Shown here in pieces: positions 25,045 to 36,180 of a stretch of DNA of 64,000 bases (within the stretch, counting starts at the first letter, position 1; each line of letters opens with the position of its first letter). A program made the translations under genes and the position numbers. Source of the DNA: Cristatella mucedo (taxonomy: Eukaryota; Bryozoa; Phylactolaemata; Cristatellidae); the NCBI GenBank assembly GCA_009760855.2, contig WPIO01000035.1, positions 727,001 through 791,000 of the forward strand. Direction: 5' to 3'. The notes beneath the pieces were generated by a model that was not told the DNA's origin, did no database searches, and saw only the letters and a list, made by a program, of their open reading frames with translations.

Positions 25045-25790
25045 AATTGGGCGTGTTTAGACAGGGATACCACAGCTAAATTGGTTCATGCATTTGTGAC
25101 ATCCCGTCTTGACTTCTGTAACTCACTGCTTGTTGGCCTACCGGTCGGTACAATCAGGTGCTTACAGCTAGTGCAAAACTCTTCAGCTCAGCTTGTCTGT
25201 TGGGAGCATTGCAGCTGCCATATCACACTACTTCTCACCAACCTGCACTGGCTCCCAGACAAGCAATGCACTGACTTCAAGGTTTTGTCACTCACTTTCA
25301 TGTCCCTTCATTCTTAGGCTCCAGCTTACCTATAAGATCTACTCCCCAACCAGACCAAGCATCGCACCACCTGCTTTTCGGTATTTAACTGTTTACCTCA
25401 ACCTCATACGAACCTCAAATCCTTTGGAGACCGTGCCTTTAGTTCGTATGCTCCCAAAGCCTGGAACTCACTTCCGACCTGCGTCACAACATCTGACTTG
25501 TCCAAATTTAAAAAGAAACTGAAAACATTTATTTATCACAGCATTTAGTGGGTCTCTGTGACTCGTCCTATATGTGCTTATGCGTGCTGAAACTTTTGCA
25601 TGCTGCCACTAACCACATTTGCTTGCTGACCCTGTGCATGTCACCCCTAGCCATCTTATTCTTGCTGTATATTGAGCATTCTACCACTAGCCATTCGATA
25701 GTGCTTCCTTTGCAGCAATTGTAAAGCGCCTAGAAAGAGATTGAGTTCTCTGAGAGCGCTTTATCAGATGTATTATTATAATTGTTATTG
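25045..25790 (+). mobile_element. LINE family A 3' fragment
   Basis: VHAFVTSRLDFCNSLLVGLP, then frameshifted C-terminal RT sequence (APKAWNSLPTCV-like), 3' UTR, hairpin CGCCTAGAAAGAGATTGAGT and ATTATTAT tail. 5'-truncated. Confidence 0.85.
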
Positions 25791-26060
25791 TATCCCGTGT
25801 TGCTGTTGATCTTGGCATTTCTATTCAGCAGTCCTTCGCAGATAGTTTCATACTAGTTCACCAACTGCTCTTCTGTATTCACAACGCTTCTACTATTTCT
25901 TCGACGCTTGAAATTATGGCTTCTGGCTAAGGTCTGAGAATAAAAAGCCACTTTTGTTTTGCACATGCAATAGAGAATTCTCGAGCATAGCAAGCTGCTT
26001 TTGAGCCTAGAGAGCTGAAGATTGAGATTAAACAATTACCGATTTGTAGAGACGTAAAAT

Positions 26061-27199
26061 TGTAATATCCAGTGGTTGGGACACGAAAACTCGGCTACCA
26101 AGTCACATATCCACAGGTGCGACGATTTTTAATAGCAGAGGTAGGCGCCCAGCAGCATGAGTGCGTTCAGGAGCTCTAAGAATAGGTCATAAGTTGAGGT
26201 CACCAGTCAAAGAAAGTGCTAGAAAAGAATCTAGCATATGCAGTATGCATGCTTGTACGAGCTCTTTGTGGATGGCTGGGGCCAAAATGAATCTAAAATC
26301 CTGCTCAATCAACCTCACCTATAAAATGGAATTCCTTATCGCGGCAAGATTCCGACTGTGTGCATGCTGTGAGCAGTAGTTCAGCGGTTAGTTTTGGTTG
26401 AGACGTTACACATCGACTGGACACAGCTACCGAATCGCGAGTAGTTGGTTCTGTGACTGTGATCACATGCCGGACGGCTGTTCTAAGATCTTACATCCGT
26501 TGTTGCCCTTCGCCTTGCAGGTGTGAGTGCATACTTAGAGCGCAGCCCAGTAATGCGTCGATCGGTTATGTCATCATTTTTGTGCGGGCTTCCACAGGTT
26601 TCTGTAATATTGATGAGCATATGCACGGCGAAGAGGGCCAGTGTGCTCTGGCAGCCCCCGTTGGACCCGACTTTCAAATGCTTAGTCGGGTTAAAGTGCG
26701 ACTTCACTCACTTACCCCACCTGCCTAACTATCTGACCTCCCGTGACCCACCTGCTTACCTATCTGACCTCCACGCTCCTCCCGCGCCCCATCAGCCTGC
26801 TTGTCTGACCTCCTTGTTCCTCCCCGTGCCCCATCAGCCTACCTATCTGACCTCCCGTGCCCCATCAGCCTACCTATCTGACATCCCGTGCCCCATCAGC
26901 CTGTCTATCTGACCTCCTTGCTCCTACCCGTGCCCCACCTGCCTGCCTATCTGACCTCCCGTGCCCCACCTGCCTACCTGTCTGACCTCCCGCGCCCCAC
27001 CTGCCTACTTATCTGACCTCCCCGTGCCCCACCTGCCTGCCTATCTGACCTCCCGTGCCCCACCTGCCTACCTGTCTGACCTCGTTGCTCCTCCCGTGTG
27101 CACTCACACCAACCGCTCCTCAGCATCTAGTCATCTTGCTGTTCTCTTCTGGTAATAAACCATTCAGCTCGCATGTACCAAAAGTCAAGCCAGATTACA
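26061..27199 (+). mobile_element. Possible solo LTR (tentative)
   Basis: TGTAATATCC at 26061 and CAGATTACA ending at 27199 form inverted TGTAAT/ATTACA ends, and AATAAA lies 40 bp before the right end (27154), much like the better LTR at 2028-2515. No target duplication is visible, and a minisatellite fills much of the interior. It may be chance. Confidence 0.25.
26705..27095. repeat. C-rich minisatellite, about 27-36 bp unit
   Basis: Repeated CCTACCTATCTGACCTCC plus CGTGCCCCACCTG or CGTGCCCCATCAG units, with longer units containing TTGCTCCT. About a dozen copies of uneven length. Confidence 0.9.
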
Positions 27200-27204
27200 G
27201 ACGA

Positions 27205-27699
27205 TGCAATCTTTTGGGTAAAAAAAGAATTCTCAGCTCAGTACTGCTCAGCTCGTCAAGATGCTAAGCGAATCTCGTAAGTCTGACCAAGTAGAGCAGA
27301 AAGGGAGTATGCATCGCTGCTGCTGAAAACCTTAAGGTTTCGAAGAATGCCATCAGCAAACCAGAAAGGAATCGCTGTGGTGCAGAGGAGTAGCCAAATC
27401 GTCTGAGTAGAATATGGGCACGTAATGAATTTCTAACTATATTCCAAATGATTCCAATAAAAATTTCAATGAAACTCCCGGTTGAGTGAAATAAGCCCAG
27501 CTGCTTGCTCATTCTCATTTGCCGAAATTTATTCACTTTATCAGTGCCCTCTTAATAGCCAGAGGTCTTACTTACCGGTGGTCACGAGTGTCTTCGTGTT
27601 TACTTCAGCCTACGGGCTAAAAGTACGGCACTTGCTTGCTTTGCATGCTTGACACCACGCAAGTCACTAGACCTCACTCACTGAAAGTTCGTATCTCAA
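27205..27699. other. Unannotated spacer
   Basis: I see no repeat or coding signature between the minisatellite block and the LINE. Confidence 0.5.
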
Positions 27700-29480
27700 T
27701 CAAAGAAGACAACAAGTCCTCTGGACCCTATTCCCACTGTCCTGCTCCTACGTTGCATTGATCTGCTGCTGCCATGCATAACTAACATAATTAATATGTC
27801 ATTAGCCTCAGGTCATGTCCCAGTACCTTTCAAAAAAGCTGTTGTCAGGCCACTTCTCAAGAAAGCTACACTTGACCAAGAGAACTTAAGCAACTACCGC
27901 CCAGTCTCCCTTCTACCGTTCCTATCAAAGACACTCGAACGGGTCGTGGCGGACCAGCTGAACTCGTATATCGAAACCTCACACCTTGCTAGTAAGTTCC
28001 AGTCTGGCTTTAGAGCTAATCACTCCACAGAGTCAGCATTGCTTAGGGTATACAACGAACTACTTAGGAATGCAGACTTAGCTAGAGTGTCTCTGCTTGT
28101 TTTGCTTGATCTTTCGGCAGCTTTTGATACCATCGATCACAAAGTTCTTCTAGAGCGCCTCTCATCTCGCCTGGGCATCACTGGCACTGCTCTGCAGTGG
28201 TTCAGGTCCTATCTCAGTGGGAGACTCCAGAGTATTGACGTGAATGGACAAAGATCATCTGAAGTACCTCTAAAATATGGAGTACCTCAGGGCTCCGTGC
28301 TAGGTCCGGTTCTTTTCACAGTTTATACTCTGCCTCTTGCTGATGTGATTGCCAAGCACAATCTAGAGTTTCACTTCTATGCAGATGACACTCAGTTGTA
28401 CCTTTGCTTTGATCCCTCCCAGCCTTCGAGCACCTCAAATTCTCTCAACTCACTAGCTGCATGCATCGATGACATCCGCACATGGATGGCAGCAAATTTT
28501 CTAAAACTTAACGATGATAAAACTAACTTACTAGTTATGGGCAAACCCAGTGTGATCCAGAGATTGGAAAGGCTGACTCTCAAAATTGGCTCTGCCAGCA
28601 TATCTCCAGTTGAATCAGCTCGAAATCTAGGTGTCATATTCCAAAGTGACCTCTCGTTAGACGACCACATCAGCTCCACAGTCAAATCTGCCTATTTTCA
28701 GTTTCATAACATTGCTAAAATTCGGGCTTGTTTAGATAAAGATACCACGTCCAAGTTGGTCCATGCATTCGTGACATCCCGTCTCGACTTCTGCAACTCA
28801 CTGCTTACTGGCCTACCAGCATGTGCGATCAGGCGATTGCAGCTGGTGCAAAACTCTGCAGCTAGGCTTGTCTGTCGTGAGCGTCGCAGTTGCCACATTA
28901 CTCCACTTCTCGCCAACCTGCACTGGCTACCAGTCAAGCAACGGATTGACTTCAAGGTTTTGTCGCTAACTTTTAGGTCCCTTCATTCTATGGCTCCAGC
29001 CTATCTGTCAGATATACTACCCCATCAGGCCAAGCATCGTACCACCTGCTTTTCGGAATCCAACAGTCTAGAAATACCTCATACAAACCTTAAATCCTTT
29101 GGAGACCGTGCATTTAGTTCGTATGCTCCCAAAGCCTGGAACTCCCTCCCGACCTGCGTCAGAACATCCCCTGACCTGACCACATTTAAAAGGAACCTAA
29201 AACACACACCTATTTAGGACAGCATTTAGCGGGTCCCTGTGATTCGTCCTTGATGTGCTTATGCGTGCTGACACTGTGCATGCTGCCACTAACCACATTT
29301 GCATGCTGACCCTGTGCATGTCACCCCTAACCATATTATTCAGTTCGCTTGTTTTTCAAGCATGATTTTACTTACCATTCCATTGCATTTCACTTTACAG
29401 CAAATGTAAAGCGCCTAGAGAGAGAGATTAAGTTCTCTGAGGTCGCTTTATCAAGTGAATTATTATTATTATTATTATTA
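27700..29480 (+). CDS. LINE family A reverse transcriptase, 5'-truncated but otherwise open
   Basis: Best-preserved retrotransposon in the window. The frame is open from about 27705 (TTSPLDPIPT) to TAG at 29215-29217, with an internal ATG at 27796 giving 473 residues. Motifs in order are SNYRPVSLLPFLSKTLERVV, FQSGFRANHSTESALL, LVLLDLSAAFDTIDH (motif A), YGVPQGSVLGPVLF (motif B), FHFYADDTQLYLCF (motif C with intact YADD), ANFLKLNDDKTNLL and a C-terminal KHRTTCFSESNS/APKAWNSLPTC region. The 3' UTR follows, with a hairpin (GCGCCTAGAGAGAGAG ... GGTCGCTTTATC) and (ATT)n at 29455-29486. The upstream endonuclease domain of CR1/L2/Jockey-type elements is absent, so it is a truncated insertion, yet with no inactivating change in about 500 codons. 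Confidence 0.92.
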
Positions 29481-29486
29481 TTATTG

Positions 29487-30233
29487 TCTTGCAGCGAGTC
29501 ATAAGGCGTACGGAGAGAGATTCAGTTCTCTTTGGGCACAGTACAAAGGACCTATTATTGCCGTTGTCTATAATCATCGTGCGCATTTTTTCTCTCTAGT
29601 TCAACTGGCTTTCGCGGCCGGGGGAAGAGTGGGCGAAAGCCTAGCAGAGTGCACCACCGTACTAACCGTAGTATCGAGCAGTCGAAGCGCAAGAATCAGG
29701 TAGTACAACCAACAGTTTAATGCGGCACAAAATATTCGGCCGGTTAAATATTTGCCTGCGACAGATTGCATGGAAAACTCGGCATCAACAAAAAAATAAT
29801 TAAGTAAAACAGCTCTCCAAGCGCTGATGCCCATGCACCGACGGCGGCCGCGGCGGCAGCTAAATGCTGGACCCTGGGCATATCTAGAAAAATCGAGACT
29901 GACGTGGTGGCGGAAGTGACAAGAGAAAAGAGAGCACTCGCCCACTGCCTCCTTACCGGGTGATTAGGGGGTCGCCCTGCCTCTACTGCTGACGGAGCTC
30001 GAGGACGCATTATGGGCGACCAATCAGTAGCAGCCAGCATGGGTGACCGCAGAGGAAAGGTACAGCATCAAGAAGCAACAACGTAATACGCAAATGCACT
30101 TCGCGAGGCCTGCTGCATTTTAACTTGCAGGCCGATACCAAAGCTGGGATGATCCAGAGGCACCGAGGAAAACGCTCGAAAAAGTCACTCGTTACAGCCA
30201 CGCGCCCGGCAGTACCAAGTTCCACGATCACTT
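29487..30233. other. Spacer and probable 3' UTR of the SPRY gene
   Basis: A degenerate family A-like tail (GGAGAGAGATTCAGTTCTCT) lies at about 29510-29550. The rest probably includes the 3' UTR of the minus-strand SPRY gene. A minus-strand ATTAAA at 29721-29716 is a possible poly(A) signal, not a firm one. Confidence 0.5.
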
Positions 30234-33200
30234 CTATAATATGTGACAAATTGCAGATTGGCGAACACTTCCAGGCAATGTATCCGAGCCGCCGAACGAT
30301 CTACGTTCTCTGTAGAGCGACTTGACCAGCGTCGACGCAGAGGCAGTGTCGAGAGCGCCGATCTGGCTCGCTGCAAATTCTGCCTCCGATCCATTTCCCC
30401 CCAGGCTAATTGTCTCAGTGCAATGACTGGCGCTGGGTGTGACATCGTGTACCCCTCCACTGCCAGCAGCGCCGACGTCCGGTATCGGCTTCAGGTACTT
30501 GAGCATCTGCTTGTCAGTAGACGGCAGCTCTGCCCCATCGTGCACCGCCGCCTCTTCTTCGGCAATGAGCCGCCGGGCATCGTCCACCAGCAACTGCACT
30601 ACCAATGGGGTGAACGGATGCTCGGTGATGCACGTGGCTCCGAAGTCGAGAGCTACCCTGTCCACTGCAACCAAAAGACGAAAGCATGGCCGTGCACGTT
30701 TCGAGCATCGAGTCGGATGCTCTTGTCTTGGGCCACAACGACGGGGGTCTAAGCACTGCCAACAAAGTGGAGGTGATATAATGTTATCACGCCTGGAATA
30801 GGACGGGATGGGTAGCGTTGAATTATGAGCAGTGCGTAAAACTAGATGAAATGTCAACTACCTAGTTAAATGGGAAATGTGCTCAATTTATAGTTGCATT
30901 ACAAGAGCGAGTAGCGGCGCTCAATGTGGAGAACGATACCCGTCGTCATCGAAACAACTACATTTTCGGAGCACGTTTGCTTCCATTAGAGGCGACTTCT
31001 CGCGAAAGCAAGCTACGAGCAGTGGTAGCAGATAGATATTTGGGGTAAACGCGTTATCGGCCAGCTTAATCAAGGATCAATAAAAGCTAGTGTGTTTAAC
31101 CTATAAATAGAAGTGTGCTTTAAAAGGGGTGCCAAGTGGGCTTCAAAGGGCAGCAAGCTTTCTCGAATGGAATGATGATAAAACCAATTTATCAGTTATG
31201 CAGCCAAGCTGGTGTTACTCAGAAACTGGAAAGCCTCGTCCAGCACGTTACCTGCAGCCTCTATTAGGAGTCTGAGTGTCTTGTTCCAAAATGACCTTTC
31301 ACTAGATGACCGTATGGGCTTCACAGTCAAGTCTGCCTACTTTTAGCTATGTAGCATTGCAAAAATTCGGGCCTGCTTAGGAGGATAATACAGCCAAGCT
31401 GATCCGTGCGTTCGCGACATCCGGTCTAGACTTCCGCACATCGCTGCTCGCAGCTCTTGCTGTTCGTTCAGCAGCTAGGCGTGTCTGTCGTGAACGTTGC
31501 AGCTGCCACATGACATCACTTTTCACCAACCAGCGCTCCGTGCTGACCAAGCGGCGCATCGAGTGACTTCACTGTTCTGCTGCTCATCTTTAAGTCCCTT
31601 CATTCTCGCGCTTCGAACACACCTGCTAGGAATGCAGGTACTCACTAATCAGGCTTTGCATCGCCACCAGCTCCTCTGAATCCAGTCGTTTAGCTATGAC
31701 TAGAAGCAACACAACAAATCCTCTGGAGACGGAGCATTTAACTAGTGTGTCCTCATAGCCAGGAACTCGTTACCGACAGACGCCACTACAACTCACGACT
31801 TGAAGAAATTTAAATGGAAACTCCTCGGGTCATCAAATATTTGCTCCATCCTTGCGAATAGTCCTTTGAATACTTAACAATGCTGAGCCTGAGCACGCCA
31901 TCACTGTCCAATGGACGCGCTTCAAATCCAGCATGTGAAATGCCTGCTCATAATTATTTCGCCCAGGGTTCTCTACAAATGCTGATTGTTGCATTATTAT
32001 TATTTTTATTGCTATTGTGTAAGGAGAGCATCAGCACTCTATTTCAGTGGTTCTCAACCTTCCTAACGTTGCGACCCTTTAATCTAGTTCCTCGTATTGT
32101 GGCTACCCCCAACCGTACAATTATTCTGTGCAGAATGTGGAAATGCGTGTTTTCCGATGGTCTTAGGCGACCCCTGTATAAGGGTCGTTCGCCATCCAAA
32201 GGGGTCGCGAACCACAGGTTGAGAACTGAGGCTGTATTTACTGGCATTCTTCAATAGAATGCTTCAAAGGACGATTAGTCTTTATGGTATGCAGTCCAGA
32301 CTGCAAATGGAAGGGTGTCAGTCTGCTCTAACTACGATCAGGTTTATGATGTTCAATGGCTAGGTGAGGGGCATATTTATCAATCGGGCCATCGGCTGGC
32401 GGTGCAGAGGTGGAGGTGCTGAGATTACGTCTAGCCGCTGGTCGTGTACTGGTGTACTCATTTCGGGGCTTGGTACTATAATCGACACAGCTTGTACGAG
32501 CAAAAAGCTAATCATTCGCTGTACGATCATCGAGGAGTTACTCATTCCTAGGCATTGTTAATGGCTTTTATGAACTCAATGAGTGCTGGGTGCTCACTGA
32601 CTAACGGCTGTTTATGCCCTCGGCTGTACAGGCTTTTAGCAGTCCCACTAGATATTCGTGGAAATGCACTATTAATGGCTGTGAAGGCGTGGCTAAGGTT
32701 AATAGTGATTGACCAGCTTTCTCAGTTATGGTAGTTTAAGTAAGAGGGGCTCCTTCAGCAGTTGTGGTACTTTTTGTGGAGGGGGTCTGCTCACGAGTAG
32801 TCTCTAGTTGGCTCGCTAAATAAACAGGCAAAGAGTTTGTTCATCTAAATGCACGACTAATGGTCGCTAACACCGCAAGTTATTAGTGGTTTTAAATCGT
32901 TTCCTTAATTAAAGGTCATTTATGTGTGAGGGTTCTTACACATGCTTGCTAAGCTAAGCATTGTTGATATGCCAGAGAGCGCTTGCTTTACATATGAGTG
33001 AGCTTTAGCTTGAATTGCTGCAGGCATTCACTACTGTCTTGACTCGTAGCCTAGAGGTGAGGCGCTCGCAGTTCACATCACAGGTCGTGAGTTTGAGTCC
33101 TGCAGCGGGCATTCATTTACTGTCCAATGCAAGCTGAGAGGGAGGGTGGTGGTGATAGCTGCTACCGCGGGGCTCTTCTGCTGCCACATACATATCTACG

Positions 33201-36180
33201 GACCTTGTTGCCGGCCGTCTCACCCTGTCATCGGCTCCATGTCTGCTAGCATCGAGGCATTCACGACGACTCGTTAGCTGCTGCGCCTTGAGGCGATAGC
33301 TCTACCAGAATCTACTAGAATCTGTCGCTCGTCTGCAATGGCTAGCAGCCGTTTCGTCTGCTGTGCTTGTGGCAAAGAGACTTAGATCAGGCGACGCCGA
33401 ACCACGGTCTTAGCAATAAGGACGGAATCAACTAATCAGTCAGCCAGCAGGGAAGTTTGCTACTAGTAAAAATACGAACAGCACCGCTGGCTGTAAATGG
33501 ACCGATTATGAAACGAGGAGGTGAGGCTTCCTTTCCTTCTTATGTCAAATGGCCTGAAGAAGATTAAGTTCTCTCAATATGTCCGTGTCTCTCTGTAATC
33601 ACACTCTCTTTATAAGCATAGAAAATCATCAGATAGAGGTCATGCATATAGACGTGCTCTACTGTACCTGCTTCTGCTAGATTATCAAAGCTTTGGCAAT
33701 CTCTTGGAGTCACCTCTATTATATAACCACGGCAAATGAGCAATATGAGTAATCGGCCTTCAATGCTGCGCTTGGAACTGCAGCGGGCATCAGCATTCAG
33801 CATCCCAAAACATATCGAAATGTACCATGTTTGTAATTGCTAACGATGTTCAACTATACTCAGATAGGCAGGCTCCCAAATTTCTTTTAGGACACAGTTT
33901 GCCTTGATTGTAGGCTTGGCAACTAGTTTTGTGAAAAGCAACTAATTTTGCAAAAAGCAGCATATCAACGACATTTGAATTGCTAAAGGTATCTCGCTCC
34001 ATTTGAAAACTCATACACGTAAACCTGCCACCGATAAGAGCCGGTCAGACAATACTAATGCACATCTTGCATTAAGAGGGATGCCAGGGTTGCATCTGAT
34101 CGGGCTAATAAGCTCACATGAAAAACCTGCAAGGCCTACCGACAATGTGCCGCTAGGTCAGCAATCTGGCGCCGATGCTACACCATATCGGCACGGGGCT
34201 CGGCCTAGCCAAACTGCGTTCAGCTTATCGTTAGCTATCAGGCCCTGGCTGCTTCATCCGGGTAGAGAGTGCAAATGTCCTTTCGTGCCGTGGGCGGTTT
34301 TTATCCCATGCACACTCCCCAAAAACACCCTAACCCCAACTCGAGCTTTGTTTTCATTTGGCTGAGCAGCCAACTAATCGCTCCAGCATTTGTAACGACC
34401 ACAATCGTGCCTTGAGCTAAGACCAGGCCTAAGGGCAGGGCCAGAGAGGAAGACAGGTCCATCGAAAGGTTCTTGCCTATCGTTACTGATGGGTGTGAAA
34501 TGCTAGCTAGCAAATAAACTACAGAAAAGTAGACCCACAGCCAGCCGAACAGAGGCAAATAAACCGTGATGCATGTGAGCCAATAGAGTTGAAGCCGAAC
34601 TAATAGTCAGGCAATTTTCGGTTGCGACATGTTAGTGGTTGCTGACAGTAGTGTATCTACAAAATAAGTCAATTTGGCATAAATTATCTGAAAAAACAGG
34701 ATGTCCCACAAGGATTTGGTCATTTCCGGATGATCAAAATACAAGCATGTATTCACCAACAGGGTTTATCAGACAAGTACACATGTTGCATTAATTAGCA
34801 TGCAGCCGAAATTTTGTTGCTCATCTCTCAGCAATCATTTGGAGCAATCGTACCCAGTGCGGATATGTAAAATGCATACTAGTGCATACAACACATTTCC
34901 TATCCACAGGTGATCCATGGGCCAATCAATGATCAGTATGGTACCCAAGTGCCCATCAAAGCAATCATGTATCTGCTATCTATGTCTCAGGGATCCTTAA
35001 TCGTGGCACCGTGGAGGTTACGTTCATTACTTTACGTTGCTCAAGCAAGGCGCTTAAACATTGCGTGACAGGTCATTCGACTCACGTGGCTAAACGCAGC
35101 AGGCGTGAAGCACACCAGCCAAACTTTAACTCACATCCAGTGGGAAGAAAGACGCACGGAAAGAGTCCTCCTGGTGGCTGATGCATTACACGGGTCAATG
35201 CGACATGTCTGTTGATTGTCAGGTAGCAGACTACGAGCTGCTCGTCATGGTCGGACAGGCTGTCATCTGGATATAGCAAGCCCCAGCCTACCAGGTCACC
35301 AGTCTTCACGGCAGAAGAGGCTACAAAATTAACTTTAGTTTCGACTCATCTAAAGAAGCTGTATAAAATAGAGTAGCAGAATCCAATAAATCTATGCAAT
35401 AGCTCTGCTGCAAACAGTGGCACCTGTATCTCCAAAAAAGCTTAGTAACTAACCGAGCATAGTCATTAACTGGCTACTCCAGTCAGTGTAGGTCATGAAA
35501 CTACGATTGCCATGCAGAGTAAAAGCTATGTAGCAACTGAGGAAAGTTCAATATAAGCTAAACATACATACTTAAGATGATCCTTTTGCACAGATACCTG
35601 ATCTTTTAGACCTAGAATATTATTATTCTGGCTTATAACCGAAGGCCCGAGTCTAGCTGTAAGAACCAAGGCTAACTAACAGCAATCCATAAAGCTATAT
35701 GCTTACTTAACTCTCCTAGTGATGGTGTCAGCAACAAGCAAGCATGCAAAAATACTGATGAGACTAGGTACAAAGTATGGACTCGCATGCATTCATAGTG
35801 AAACCTCCATGCTGTCAATCTCAGTGTTATGCCTTATTTGTGACTGAACCAAATCAGTTTAATACAAAAAAGCTTTCGTGGAATTGATGGCAAAAATGTC
35901 TACAATAATGGATGTGGACAGATCTCTCACAGCGAGCGGGACGATTACGAAATAAAGCACCCGGATATTCAGCTGGTACAGTTGGACAAAACCGTGCACA
36001 CTAAGCCACAATGCTAACTCAGGGTCTTGCCTTTATCTATGGCCCAGAAACGTAGGACGTCTTGCTTGAAACTGCTGTCTGATGGTGGATCATATGGCGA
36101 CGCTGTGCAAAGGCCAATGATAGGCGGGGGATGCTCGTTGTCTCTTTCATCGATCACTCTCACTTCGAAGTGATTGAAGC
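30234..36180 (-). CDS. SPRY domain 4 (subtype B) and C-terminal tail, last exons of the SPRY gene
   Basis: Residues 622-876. Exon 36180-36031 gives FNHFEVRVIDERDNE, PPIIGLCTASPYD and VLRFWAIDK, and ends at a GC donor (AAAG|GCAAGA). Exon 35320-35135 gives VKTGDLVGWGLLYPDDS, VVCYLTINRHVALTRVM and GGLFPCVFLPTG. Exon 30664-30234 completes the fold with DRVALDFGATCITEHPFTPL, then a tail of acidic and Ser/Ala-rich sequence (RRLIAEEEAAVHDGAELPST; SLGGNGSEAEF; SLYRERRSFGG) ending QSAICHIL. The tail looks largely disordered. Confidence 0.88.

Noticed and set aside
30234-30857. 207-codon minus-strand frame as a separate gene
   Set aside because: Its start lies in the intron. The coding part is the last SPRY exon beginning at 30664, after a GGTTGCAG acceptor.
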